From NCBI GenBank assembly GCA_960531495.1, contig OY482855.1, positions 1,674,001 through 1,738,000 on the forward strand: 64,000 nucleotides of DNA, in the 5' to 3' direction. The stretch is from Zeus faber. Taxonomy: Eukaryota > Chordata > Actinopteri > Zeiformes > Zeidae. The notes under the pieces are model-generated. The model was given only the letters and a program-made list of their open reading frames with translations, ran no database searches and was not told where the DNA came from. Position 1 is the stretch's first letter. Each line of letters opens with the position of its first letter. Below are positions 23,513 to 34,533 of the stretch, piece after piece. The position numbers and the translations under genes are program-made.

Positions 23513-24424
23513 AAATGGATAGTTAGGTGCAGGCAAAGGCCAAAGGTCAGGGTTTACCACCATACTACTCTTCCCCCGCGTGAATACATTGCACTTTTTC
23601 TTTGTTACAAAGCATATCAGGAGACTTACTGAGCCCTGTGTGAGCCCTTGTTTGTTTTCTTGTGCCATCTGCTCCTTTTTATTTTATAATAAATAATTGT
23701 AATTTTTTATCTACATTTTGTACAGTGGGTGTAGGTTTATTCCCCGTTCGATTAAGTTTGGAAGAAAATATTATACTGTCAAAACCATCAAATTCAATAA
23801 CAATTGATTCTGTGCTCTCTTTTAAAGTATATGTGGTATTTGTCATACTTATCTGGAAATCAATTGATGAACCGGTATTTAAGTCGAAAATGATCTGCAT
23901 AATATGCTCAAATTTACTACATTTACTTACAGCGTGCTTAGGTAGAAAAATAATCTTTACTTTCCAATTTTTGATATGTTTAAGTGGTGTTGGCCTGAGG
24001 CCTGATTTCTTAAATTGGTTGTATATCCTTTCAAATTAATAATTATACTTTTGGAAGGTTTATATTTTTCAATCAGAATCTGACCTATTGATTAAAAAAA
24101 GTGTTCAGTGTCAAAGTTTGCATGTCAATAGACCATAACATGGTGGGTCCCCTGTGTAATCAAAAAGTCAGGTGGGGTTCCCATGAGGCTCAAAAATTCA
24201 GGTCTAAAATCTTTTTGAGGGTTATCATTTTTTAAAGTAGTTTTTGTATCATCAAAAAATGATCCGTGATTTATGTACTCAACACTAAACATTTTACGAG
24301 ACACAAGGACGCGTTAGCATGGGCTATGCCACGTGAAAACCCCAGCATGCAATGGGGGGCGTACCTTCGTATTCCTGTCTATTATTTGTCCGCATTTTGT
24401 TAATTGTTTATATTCTTGTTATTT
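23513..24424. other. unassigned AT-rich sequence
   Basis: No domain or repeat recognised. The frame at 23662-24039 on the plus strand is hydrophobic and AT-driven, with no supporting signal. Confidence 0.4.
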
Positions 24425-24515
24425 ACATTTACATTTACATTTAGTCATTTAGCAGATTCTTTTATCCAAAGCGACTTACAAGGGAGAATAACATTCAAGC
24501 TACAGCTATTTCTCT
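24425..24515 (-). mobile_element. L2-type 3' tail fragment
   Basis: TTTACATTTACATTTAG followed by the core AGCAGATTCTTTTATCC and GCGACTTACAAGGGAGAATA matches the last 90 or so bases of the L2 copies at 2635 and 61405. After CATTCAAGCTACA the match fades. It is a short, older 5'-truncated L2 or a SINE that shares the L2 tail. Confidence 0.7.
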
Positions 24516-24835
24516 ACATTCTGCTGGTACTTGTAGAGTTAATTGACTAACCGATATGATGGTCTATAGACCAATCAATAGAAAAAATAGTTTCACCTTT
24601 ACAGCCAGCAGTAAGGTTTTTGGATGCTTTAAATTGCAGTACACTTGTTCTAGAAAATGATCAGTTTCTAAGTTATGGAGCCATTTCAAAATGTTATTGT
24701 CGAATTAGTGTCTTGTGCTGTTCTTATTTATCTATTGTGCCTCAACACTTTTAGAAGCCTCGTGGAAAGTCAGTAGTATTTATTTTGGGTTTTTGTCTGT
24801 TAAGAAACAGGTGATCACCAGAAAGTGCGCCTGTA

Positions 24836-26660
24836 GCCAATTTCCACCGTGACTGGACGAAGCCACAAGCTGGTCATTACAGCAGAGTCTCCAGATAAGA
24901 AGGTATTTTTGTTTGATTATTTATGAACAATACTTGAAGACAAAAGTTGTGATTTTCATGAAAAAAAAAGACTTTCTATGTTTCTAGTTTGTACTTCTTG
25001 TTGGTGACTCCCATCTACGGAGCATTGTGGATGGATTTGTGAAGATGCCAGGGGACCGAGGTACTGAATGCTTTTTTGTCTCGGAGACCTGACGCAGTTT
25101 GTGTTGTAGCCCCTAGCAGCGACTTGACGGCCAGCAGGACCATCGACGAGGCAGCAGTAGACTTTCGCAGCCTCCTGGTCAGTGTCTGCAGTCGCTGGCC
25201 AAAGTTACGCTTCATGTTTAGTACATTTTTGGTAGTATTGGTACTATTAATACTTTTGCTTTGTGAGCTCTGCAGAACATATTTTACATTTTGAAAACAA
25301 ATGTACTGTAATAAACACCTTTTTTTTTTTGTGTGTTTGTATAGGTGTTTGTCCTGGACTTCCTTCCGCGTCTGACTATTTGCTCCGTGAGGAATACCAT
25401 CCTGTGGCGGCATGCATGGGAAGCATATTTTAATTTTAGTACAGTTAAATGTATAACGGAGTATATATTTTTAGACAAACCAATTCAATAAATATTTCTA
25501 ATGAACAAAGTTGACATCTATGTATGCATATTTCTATTCGTCCTAATCGTTGTTTTAAGGCATCAAGTACTTTTCTGCAGCCAACCACTTCCCATTGAAC
25601 CACCCAGAGCTGTGAAGCAGAGATGGTGTAAGTACAATTGTACAATTTGTTGTCATGTCACGTGATGGCTATTTTATGAATAACTTTGCTATGTTGTGAA
25701 ACCATGGCCCTGTGACATTGCTGTGAAATGCTGCTTATCGCCAACTGGAGACAACAGCGCCGCCAACAGCACGAAAGTCAAAGGTTTCTCCCGGCAGGTC
25801 ACTTCCAACATTCTCTCCAAAAGTGGTTGTGAAGGGAGAGCTCATCGTGCCTCATCCTTCACCTAACCCTTTTGAGTGGAGACTGGTTGGAAGGGGCAGA
25901 AAGATAATCGGTTGCACACTGTTATTGTTGGGGTAAGACCCTCTGGAAACTGTGATAGTCTCTGATATTCACTCAAAGTGTACCGATTTTCATTAAACAA
26001 TTTTAATATGTTTGTTATGTGTGTAGTTGGCCTTTTGTCAAGACATTGTCTTAAATCGACATTTTGCTCTATGATTTCACAGGTGGACACAACACCAGTA
26101 GCGTCGCCGGAATGATCCATCCCGTTATCAACTTGTTCCATCGCATCTTTCTAGCGCTGTCCAGTGTGGAGAATTTTATATTGTTTTTATATCAACAATT
26201 GTATATCAATTTTATATCAAGAAAATTTTGCTTTGCTTACATGGGAAAGCCACGGTGGGACATTGGCAGAAAGCTACTGCCTCCAAGAGGACACTGGGAA
26301 CGGAGCAGGTTTGCTTTGTTCGTTGTTTTTCTTCTTTTTTCAATGACATTTTTGATAGTAGTACTTCATTTTAGTTTTATTTTGTCCATGCATTTCATTC
26401 TCTTGCTTTTTTTTAGGGGAAGGCAGCACCAACCGTTGTGGAGGTGTCTTCAAAGCCACACCTGCCAGTGATGTGCCAGTTCTTGTGAAGGAATAGCAGC
26501 GCTCTCAAACATTTGTCAAAGGTCAGAGTGATGCTGCTCCTTATTATCCTGATATGGAGAGTGCTACAGTGTTTTCTGATGTTGCAGCAGAGCTTGACGC
26601 TAGCAGTTCTGTCATGGGAACAATTGATGTCACTTCTATCAGCGGAACAGGTGATAGCTG
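24836..26660 (+). pseudogene. broken multi-exon SGNH-hydrolase-like gene
   Basis: Several exon-like pieces in order resemble a family of uncharacterised teleost proteins with an SGNH-hydrolase-like domain (from memory). Pieces: about 24836-24902 (ends AESPDKK, donor GT at 24903); 24988-25060 (acceptor TTTCTAG; FVLLVGDSHLRSIVDGF, with the GDS block); 25074-25200 ([20 protein letters not shown], then SVCSRWPK); 25345-25425 (VFVLDFLPRLTI); 25560-25626 (IKYFSAANHFPLNHPEL, then TGA); 25727-25932 (AAYRQLETTAPP, then KVVVKGELIVPHPSPNPFEW); 26083 onward (VDTTPVASPE, then TGA); and an open acidic stretch about 26519-26652 (APYYPDMESATVFSDVAAEL). Breaks: segments between pieces are missing, two TGA codons, and no visible catalytic Asp-x-x-His block. 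I infer a pseudogene; whether any part is still spliced is unknown. Confidence 0.55.
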
Positions 26661-27360
26661 AGAACATTTTTTAACAAAGAAAAACGTAGAACACTTTCAG
26701 TGCCGGGAAAGCATACGTTGAGTGTTTACACAAATGGTCCTTTTACGATCTAGAAAAACTGAGATAACGACTAAAACTTTCGTGACAGTGATATACAGGA
26801 ATGTAAGATCTCCTGTGAAAGAGTCGGGCGTCACCAAACAAACATATGCCTCAGCATTCAGACATCACTTGGTGGTAGAATTATATCATTCATTAACATT
26901 GATCATCATTTTTCTCTCACACTCCCTTCTGTTGTTCCCAGTGGAATGATACAAAAGGAAAATGCAATAATGCTTAAGTATAATATAATTGAGGCAAAGG
27001 GATCAGAAAATGATGTATAAATTGAGTACAATACATTTATACAGAGATATTGTTTTATCTGTGTCCTTTTGATGGAGGGGCCAAGGAAAATGATGACCAT
27101 ATAACAAGGTGGGAAGTGGCCAGGTGTAATCAAATGTGGAGCAGAAGTCCAGCGGTGGAGCCGTCTGTGGGGCGCCAATGTTGGTGTAGAAAGCCCCTTC
27201 GATAACTGCTTCCAAAACACACATTTCTTCGGCTGTGGTAAGGGGAATGGCAGTAACCCAAGTAGCCTATGTAGGTATGGTTGAAGTGGTTCCATCGCAG
27301 TTGCAGGGTGAGCAGCGTTCAGCGTACACTCACGTTGTCTCCTCAACGAGTACCTAGAGG
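26661..27360. other. unassigned sequence
   Basis: No gene recognised. The minus-strand frame at 26906-27346 lies just downstream (minus direction) of an ERV integrase scrap and could include env or leader remnants, but nothing in it identifies a protein. Confidence 0.35.
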
Positions 27361-27560
27361 GGAGTAGGAACTTTCTTGCGATGAGATACGTGTATCCATA
27401 TTGTCCGTTCTACCACCTTAACTGCTGCTGCAGTGGTGCGGGTCCCTAACCCTGATGGAAAGGTCCTAGGAATCTGGCAGAGTTCCAGCTTTTCCTCTGT
27501 AAGTCGCGATCACCACCCATTCACCTGGTCAGCGGCCGTGTAGAGGTCCTTCAAGTGGGA
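27361..27560 (-). pseudogene. second ERV: integrase C-terminal remnant
   Basis: On the minus strand PGEWVVIATYRGK (about 27530-27490) and, in another frame, TTAAAVKVVERTIWIH then VSHRKKVPTP (about 27440-27362) resemble the C-terminal SH3-like end of gamma-type retroviral integrases: a Gly-Asp/Glu-Trp-Val start, and a Thr-Ala-x-Lys-Val...Trp-Ile-His end. The two parts are in different frames, so at least one indel separates them. This is distinct from the integrase end at 29654-29881 of the larger ERV, so it belongs to another, mostly lost provirus. Confidence 0.45.
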
Positions 27561-27689
27561 CGGGTAGGGCTGCTTTGACCTGGGCACATAGACTTAAACA
27601 CTTGGGTGAGAGACACACATTTTGACAACATTGTTTGGTATAGGTCCAAGATTGTTAAATGGGCGTTAAATAGTTGAATAGCAGACTAC

Positions 27690-28135
27690 AGGCTCAGTAC
27701 AAAAATGAATGTATGCACACTCGTGTAACAACAGAATAATATTATCACAATGTCTAATATGCAGGAGATAATAGGCGGCCATTTTGACACGCCCATGCAT
27801 GGCACCACTAGAATATCAAATGACACACTGGGACTGACGCGTGTGCAAAGATTTGTGAATTTCCAAGTATCTTTTGGAACATGAAATTGTACGTGTTGCC
27901 ACGCCCACACCGTGTGCCAAAATATATATGTATTTTAATAAGTTTTAGCTGTGAAGGTGTCTTGTAGACACTCGTCAAGTTTGAAGTCGATCCGATAAAT
28001 CGCCAAGGAGGAGTTTCGCGAAAGTACAAAGCATAAATATGACTAAAAAGTCAGGAAAATTCAAAATGGCCGACTTCCTGTTGGGTTTCCGTCATGGCGG
28101 AAATATATATTTTTTCCAAGTCTAGAGAGGTTACA
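27690..28135 (-). repeat. dispersed fish repeat, minus copy
   Basis: Reverse-oriented copy of a repeat seen again at 28136-28915 and 37905-38580. Shared landmarks include AATGGCCGACTTCCTGTTGG (here at about 28065), the hairpin word GTGTCTTGTAGACAC at 27957-27971, and a 'GGGCGTGGCAACACG' block. It has no coding capacity. I recognise it as an abundant teleost repeat but cannot name its family. Confidence 0.75.
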
Positions 28136-28915
28136 AATGTGTACCGAATTTTGGGAGTTTACGTGGAAAAAGGTGAATAGGTCAGAAAATTATTATTTTA
28201 TTTTCTAGGGTGGCGTGGCAACACGTAAAATTTCATGTTCCAAAGATACTAATTCACGAAAACTTTGCGCACTTGTTAGTCCCAGTGTGGCAATTGATAT
28301 TGTATGAGTTGCCTGCATGGGCGTGGCAAAATGGCCCGACACACCCTGTTGAAAATTTCAAAACATCAAACCTATTCACTTTTTACCATGAAATTCACAA
28401 AATTCGGGACACTTTTGTAACTTCTTGGATTAAATGTGTAATTTTAGTCACTTTCCGTTCATTTTCTCGCTTTGTACTTTCGTAAACTCCTCCGAGGCCA
28501 TTTATCTGGCTTCAAACTTGGCGAGTGTCTACAAGACACCTTCACGATTAAAAGATATTAAAAAAAATAATAATTGTCACACGATGTGGCCGTGGCAAAG
28601 CGTTGGATTTCGTGTTCCAAAAAAAGCTGTGTTTTTGTAATATTTTATCCACTTTTTATGCTTTGTACTTTCGTGAACTTCTCCTGGGGGATTTTTTGGA
28701 TTGAGACTCATTGGGGATTAAAAGTTATTAAAACATTTTTTTTTCGTCACGATGCGGGTGTGGCAACGCGTTGAATTTTATGTTCAAAAAAACAGTTTAC
28801 GTGACTTTTGGGGCCTTGAGAAACTACAAAATTATTGCAAAACTTTGCACACTCTTCAGTCCCAGTGTGGCATTTAATATTCTATGGGTCCTATACATGG
28901 GCGTGTCAAAATGAT
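28136..28915 (+). repeat. dispersed fish repeat, degenerate plus copies
   Basis: Two to three diverged plus-strand units: GTGGCAACACGTAAAATTTC near 28216, a unit with CTTTGTACTTTCG at about 28469 and the hairpin word at 28525-28539, and another with CTTTGTACTTTCG near 28663 in which the hairpin word is lost. The last unit ends at the boundary with the ERV env remnant. Together with the minus copy just before it, this makes a loose inverted arrangement. Confidence 0.7.
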
Positions 28916-28989
28916 CAACTAGATGCAGTTATCGTGGATGAGGATGTCGGGGTCCTGGTGCTGGGGAAAGGAGGCCCATACCTATAGCA

Positions 28990-29225
28990 ACATAGGTGTC
29001 GCCACATTCCTTCTGTCTCAATGCCATGTACGCTTGTATTTCTGGTTTTCCCAACGCAGTCATGATGCATTTTTCACTAGAGTACAAATGCATGGTATAC
29101 AACAACATCCACATACAATTAACAGAGCAGCAATGATAGCAACGTTGATTATGCATGATAAAATGAGGCCTTTTCATTTGGAAAACATAGAGTCCAACCA
29201 ACCAGTGATGTGATCATCCATTCCT
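28990..29225 (-). pseudogene. ERV env: transmembrane end remnant
   Basis: On the minus strand a Trp-Leu-Asp-Ser-Met-Phe stretch is followed by a TGA, then a hydrophobic span (LILSCIINVAIIAALLIV) and the Cys motif CGCCCIPCICTL, then a TGA about 7 codons later. This is the membrane anchor and start of the cytoplasmic tail of a retroviral Env. The ectodomain upstream, including fusion peptide and the CX6CC-type region, is missing. Confidence 0.7.
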
Positions 29226-29412
29226 GCATTTTCTTTTAGTTCTACGCTCCGTGAGTGGAGTAGCAATTCCTCCTACTGGTTCCTGTGTTTATAAGCACAT
29301 TACTCCATGCCCCACAATCAATATGGGTACCTTAAACCTCGTCCAGCCACCAGTCACTTGTTAGTCTAGGGTTGGTGGACCACGCATATTTCTCATTCCA
29401 CTGGTACTGCTC

Positions 29413-29622
29413 CTACCCTGTGGAATCACACTTTATTATGGAACAGAAATCAACATTGAATGCCAGGATTTGTCCTTCATAGGCATAAATGACAAGAACT
29501 GTTTCTTTCATTCGGCCCCACTCTTTGACCTTTGTCATATACTGGTCATACGATAATTGGGGTCCCACTTGGTAAGAATATGTATACTGTGTAGGGTCCA
29601 GGACTTCTCCTAGGGTAAACAA
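29413..29622 (-). pseudogene. ERV env: possible surface-subunit fragment
   Basis: A 69-codon minus-strand frame (with YTYSYQVGPQLSYDQ and VLVIYAYEGQILAFNVDFC) lies between the integrase end and the Env anchor remnant. Position and a Cys-bearing, beta-rich look suggest the N-terminal part of Env. The identity rests mainly on context. Confidence 0.4.
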
Positions 29623-29653
29623 AAAAAATATTATTTTTTTTTTACATGGTTAA

Positions 29654-30074
29654 TTACAGAATGCTTACGTCTTTCAGCTGGATCCTTGTTTCTGTGAGAG
29701 TTCTTGCGGGTGGGGTGACAGGGGCGCAGTGGGAGAGGTGGTGACAGGGAGCACCAGTTTTATTTTTGAGCTTTACTGCATGTGAGGTGGCCAACACTAC
29801 CTCCCAAGGTCCAGTCCACCTTGGCTCAGGCCACTTCTGTTTGTGGACCTTGATGTGGACCCAGTCTCCGGGGCTGACCACCAGGGTGTGGGGCAGTCTG
29901 GGGCAGTGTTCTTGACCTGTGAATACAAAACTCGAGATACTGCGGTTAGTGCTTTGACATATTCAGGTAAACCTTCCTGGAAATCATCAAAAGCGGGTGA
30001 TTTAGCTGGTAGGTTGTGAGGACCTGGCATGGGGCGGCCTGTTAATATCTCGTGTGGGCTAAGATGTGTTTGAC
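29654..30074 (-). pseudogene. ERV integrase C-terminal domain
   Basis: Two frames continue integrase past the 549-codon frame. 30030-29797 has ILTGRPMPGPHN-like sequence leading to VSRVLYSQV. 29881-29654 has SPGDWVHIKVHKQKW, then PRWTGPWEVVLATSHAVKLK and HLSHCAPV. This is the SH3-like DNA-binding end typical of gamma-type integrases. At least two frame breaks separate it from the catalytic core. Confidence 0.75.
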
Positions 30075-31723
30075 TATGGGGAGAGGTCTCGCATGGACAT
30101 TAATGCTAGGGGTAGGGCATCTACCCACGTTAGTTTAGTCGTTTTTGTGATGTTCTGTAGAGACATACTGAGTTGCTGTTTTGTCTCTATCAGCACCTTG
30201 GCCATTTTTTCTTTCAACGTCTGGTTTGCACTTTCAACTAGGCCTTTTGACTGGGGGTGATAGACTGAACCAGATCTATGGGAGATACCTAATGCCTGTT
30301 CTACCTGGCTGAGTTTTTTATCGCTGGTAAAATAAGATCCATTGTCCGAGCAGATAACTGTGGGGTAACCCCACCGAGGAATGCGTTTTTTCCATAACCA
30401 TTTAATCACAGATACTGCATCCTCTCTTTTGCAAGGGACTGCTTCTACCCATTTGGAGAATCGATCTACCATCACGAGTAGGTATCTGTACCCTTGTACT
30501 CTGTTGTCCCTGCCCATGCCGGTGTAATCTATGCATATTTCTCTGAAGGGGTAGGGGGGCACTGAGAATGTTCCCAAAGGTCTTTGGTAGACTGTCTTCT
30601 TATTTAGCTCGTGACAGACGACGCATTCTGCAATATGGTTGGCCACCATTTCCTCCAGGTAGGGATGCCACCAGTCCTGTTTGAGCCTGTTGGTGGTTCT
30701 TTTTGGTCCTTCATGAGTCTGTCCATGTGCATCCTTGATGAGGTAGACCAGGAGTGCGGCTGGTGCTACTGGGCGCCCATCGTGGCTTCTCCATAGGCCG
30801 CTGGTGCATGTGGTTCCTTTCTTCTGCCACTGCGAGTGTTCGTTCCATTTCGCTTCTTTCTGCACTTCTTTCAGATGTTCCTCTGACAAATTGAGGGCGT
30901 TGTCTTCAGTAAATACAATCATCATTGCTGCGCTTTCTTTTAGGTTCCCTCCTGCTTCTTTTGCTGCTGTGTCGGCTGCGTTTGAATTTCCTTTGGAGTG
31001 TCCTTTGCATTTGATGATCTGGATTTTTCGGGGGAGATGTATAGCTTCCAGGAGGGCGAGTATGAGGTCTTTGTGTTTTACCGGGGCTCCTGCTGACGTT
31101 TGGAGTCCTCTTTTCATCCATATGGCTACATCCACGTGAGCTGCAGCGTGTGCGTATGCTGAGTCGGTGAATATGTTTGCATTTTTGTTTTTTGAGATTT
31201 TTAATGCTTTCACCGAGGCGTCGAGTTCTGCTTTTTGTGCTGATGCTGGTTGTTCTATCATCCCACTTCTTAGGGTGACGTGGTGTCCATTAATTTGTTG
31301 AATGGCTGCGTATGATGCTCTATTTCCCTCTTCTTCTTTGAAACAACAACCATCTATAAACAGGACAATTTCTGCATCGGGGTCAGATGTTCCATCCAAG
31401 TCTGTGCGGCCCTTTGCTTCCAGTTTCATGAGCTGTACGCAGTCATGGGTGCCATCTGCATACTGTAGTCCGCCGGCCAAGTTGATTCCATCAGCTGTGT
31501 ACAAGACATTGTCTCTTTCCAGGGTGACATGCAAGCGCATCTTGTGTTTTGGTGTGGTAAAGGTGAAATCCGTTTGATCGAGGTAGGATTTGACTCCATG
31601 TGTGGTATGCACGATGGTGGGGTGGTAGAAAGTAATGTGGTCGGTTCTCGTAGGGCGTGTGCGATGGCAGCCGTGTGTCGTCCACATCCGGAGAGTCCAT
31701 GTTCCACTGTGTCGAGTTTGCAA
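30074..31723 (-). pseudogene. ERV pol: RNase H and integrase
   Basis: The longest open part of the provirus, 549 codons with no stop. RNase H carries its four acidic residues: D124 (LFIDGC), E166 (QKAELDA), D187 (FTDSAY) and D251 ([10 protein letters not shown]). Integrase has an intact zinc-binding set, H333, H337, C367 and C370, then catalytic D399 (ICIDYTG), D460 ([11 protein letters not shown]) and E497 ([11 protein letters not shown]). The gap between the last two is 36 residues rather than the usual 35. The product would remove template RNA and insert viral DNA. The first 110 or so residues include out-of-frame RT connection sequence. It ends early at 30074, before the C-terminal domain, so no complete integrase is made. 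Confidence 0.85.
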
Positions 31724-32948
31724 CTGTGGTGAGCCAGGATCGCGCGCTCACCGTGTCGAGGCTGCCAGAGCACAGCTTGACAATTCCGTGCTTTTCAGTA
31801 ACGTCCAAATGGAACGAGGAAGAGATGTCTGGGGTGCATAGGTGTTCGGCCTTCCCCATGAGTTGTTTCAATCTTATGAACGCTTCCTCCGCACTTGTGG
31901 TCCAGTTGAGTGGTGCCTTGACGTTCCGATGGCCAGCTTCCGCAATGGGTTCGCGTGGGGGAACAGTGTGGTCCTCATAATCAGCTATGTGGTGTCTGCT
32001 ATAGCCAGTGAGTCCCAGGAATGCTAGCATTTGCTGCACGGTGGTGGGTTTAGGGTACTGGAGCATTCTCTGTTGTCTTTCCGGGTTGATGTATCTCTTA
32101 TCTCCCGTGATCCTTTTTCCCAGGAATACCACTTCTGTGCGGCAGACCTGTGCTTTTTCCTTCCTGATTTTGTAGCCACATTTTGCGATGCGCCGTAGCA
32201 GGGATTTGGTGGCCGTGAGGCAATTTTCTACTGTGGTGATGTCCATGAGGATGTCGTCGACATACTGGATGAGTAGGAGTTCCTTGAGATCTGCCTTCAG
32301 GCAGGCGTTGAATATGGTTGGCGTGCATGTGAATCCTCGTAGCATTCTTGTGTAGGTCTAAGAGCATTTTTTAAATGTGAATGCAAACATATCTTGACTT
32401 TCTTTGGCCAAGGGGAGGCAAAAAAATGCGTTGGCCAGGTCGATGACGGTGAAAAATTGATGACTCGGGGAGCCTGCATGCAGGGCGACATGGGGGTTGG
32501 GCACTTTTTCAGTAATGGGTTGGACCACCTGGTTGATACGTCGCAGATCGTGGACCAGGCGCCATGAGTGTCCTCCAGCCTTGGGTACTGGTAGAATTTG
32601 TGTGTTCCACGGTGAATCCGCTGGTCGTAGAACTCCTGCTTGTAAGAGGCCTTCAATGGTGGAGGCTATTCGAGCAGCTGCCTCGGGCTTGACCTTGTAC
32701 TGACCTTGCCAAATGGGCACAGCGTGGGCTTTCACTTTGATGTGTATATTGTGGTGTGGTGTGCAGCCAACGTGATAGGGGCCGGTGGTCCAGAGGGTTG
32801 GCGGTAGTTGGGCGAACATTTCTGCTGCCAGGGGGTGTTCTTCGATGCTTCCTTGATAAGTTCTTTCCAGGACATTTCTTTCATATATGCCTTGTTCGTA
32901 GCTGTTGTGTCCTATTCTCCAAACCGATTTGTCTGGCGTGTGTTGCAA
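31491..32948 (-). pseudogene. ERV pol: reverse transcriptase
   Basis: One frame with a single in-frame stop at 32358-32360. The upper part (32948-32361) has fingers and motif A (FFTVIDLANAFFCLPLA, Asp present) after LPVPKAGGHSWRLVHDLRRI. The lower part (from 32345) has GFTCTPTIFNACL (motif B region) and IQYVDDILM, the polymerase box with both Asp residues, then FLGKRITGDKRYINP and FLGLTGYSR of the thumb. From about 31830 the frame drifts out of homology and the connection and RNase H move to another frame, so there is also a frameshift near 31.7-31.85 kb. Confidence 0.85.
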
Positions 32949-33784
32949 CAGGGGGTTCGTTGTGGGGACCCAGGTGGGTTGGCGAGGGCTCTTTTGACCA
33001 TGGGGCCCAATTGTTTGGCTGCATGGTTGGCTTCTACGGCTAGGGTCACATGTGGAACTGCGGTGTCGTGAAGTAGATACCAGGATTGTTGGTCTGGTGT
33101 CAGGCGGACCGCTGCTGCAACTCCTTCGTGGCCCAGATAGAAGTCTGTTGTCTGGAGTCGTTCTTGTCGTCCCTCCTTTTTCGCTTCCCAGCCTTCGTCA
33201 TAGATGTCATCACGGTGGCGTGTGAAACAGAGAGTGCAGTGTACGGGTCCAGCATCGACTTTTTCCAGAGTTGGTAGGTTTACAAAATGCCACCAGCCGG
33301 TGAGTGTGGGGTCGGGGGTGGTATCAGGAGTTCCACCTAAGACGAGTATACGTTCGAGGGGTATTAGCTCTTCTTTTGGCTCAGAGAAACTAACTTCCAG
33401 ACCGTGGAGGTTACATATCACAGATGCCCCTGTTCTTCGGAGAAGGTCCCTTCCCATTAGGTTGGTGGGGCAGCTTGGTGAGTAGAGGTATTGGTGTCTG
33501 ACTTTGTGAGGACCTATCTTGGTAGGGAGGGGTGCGGTGAAGGGTTGGACTTGTGTCGTCCCAGAGAATCCAACAGTCCGTAATTTCCGAGTGGATAGTT
33601 GTATGTAGTACGTAGTATGTTGGCGGCCAGGTTCTTCAAGCAAGACACGTGACAGTGACAGTGACAGTAATTCCTTGGATTGACAGTGATTCCTTGGATT
33701 GTACATGGCACTACTGGTTCGGCATTTATTTTTGTCTGTACCACCACTTCCATGTCCCCTGGGCGCCTCTATGCTCCATGCCAT
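32912..33784 (-). pseudogene. ERV protease-like region
   Basis: A 290-codon frame overlapping the end of the gag frame by 16 bases. It has LYSPSCPTNLMGRDLLRRTG, the C-terminal Gly-Arg-Asp helix region of retroviral proteases, followed by a 150-residue linker leading toward RT. The Asp-Thr/Ser-Gly active site expected about 60 residues earlier is not visible. That place is taken by short direct repeats (GTGACAGTGACAGT and two copies of ATTCCTTGGATTG at 33650-33702), suggesting local slippage or rearrangement that destroyed the site. Confidence 0.6.
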
Positions 33785-34533
33785 GGCGGGGTGTCCATGC
33801 GGGGTCCTCCCTTTCCTCTCGAGGAAGCTCCTCTTCCTCTCTGAGGGGGGCGGTAGGATCCTCTATATAATTGCTGGGGTTGTTGGTTCTGGGGGCATTC
33901 CCTTGCCCAGTGGTCACTTTGGCCACAGATGAAACAACCTGTAGTTTTCTCGGGTCCTCCCCATCCTCTAGAGGATTGGAATTGTCCTCTCCCTCTCAGT
34001 TGCTGCCATTGGGGGGGGCCTTGGGGGTATGAGGGTGCGGGGGCCCCTGGATACTGCCGCTGGGGATATTCATAGGGAGTCCAGGCCTGCTGCCATTGGG
34101 GTAGGTGCTGGGCTGGTGGGTAGGCGGGGGTTACAGTTAGGGGCTGTGGTCCTGTCCATTGTAGTGGCGCGGTTTGGGGCGGGGCCTGTGCTTCAGGGGT
34201 GGTGACTACTGCTTGCACAGTTGCTTTCTTCTTTTTGTCCGTATTGACTTCATCTTCCAGTTTTTTTACCTGCATTTTTAGTAGTCTGGTTTGTATGGAA
34301 TCTTTCTCCAGGAATTCGTCTTCTTGCTTTTTGATGTGTCTTTCCAGGTGATGGATGAGATGGCTCTCCCACTGTCTCTCGGTCATGTCTGACAGTCAAA
34401 CTGTGTCTGCGAGCTACAGCCTGACATCTCCTGGGAGGCCATTTTGGCATTTGGCATCTGCATGTACATGGGGAGACCCACTAGGCAGGGGTCATGACGT
34501 TCTACAGTGCTATCACTCCAGAGCTCCTTTGCT
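33769..34533 (-). pseudogene. ERV gag: nucleocapsid part
   Basis: The frame at 34386-33769 (205 codons) starts with a charged, probably coiled-coil stretch (HLERHIKKQEDEFLEKD, then MQVKKLEDEV). A Pro/Gln-rich linker follows, then a complete CCHC knuckle (CFICGQSDHWAREC) and a basic Arg/Gly tail. It binds RNA for packaging in the family. It is in a different frame from the capsid piece upstream. Confidence 0.8.

Noticed and set aside
23662-24039. 125-codon hydrophobic plus-strand frame
   Set aside because: AT-rich composition explains the Phe/Ile/Leu content; no motif or neighbouring exon supports it.
27170-27260. Possible LTR/primer-site junction (minus-strand TGGCGCCCC after an ACA)
   Set aside because: It matches only the first 8 or so bases of a lysine-type primer site, with no paired LTR; too weak to call.
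30804-33485. Plus-strand frames of 60-111 codons across the ERV pol
   Set aside because: Antisense shadows of RT, RNase H and integrase.
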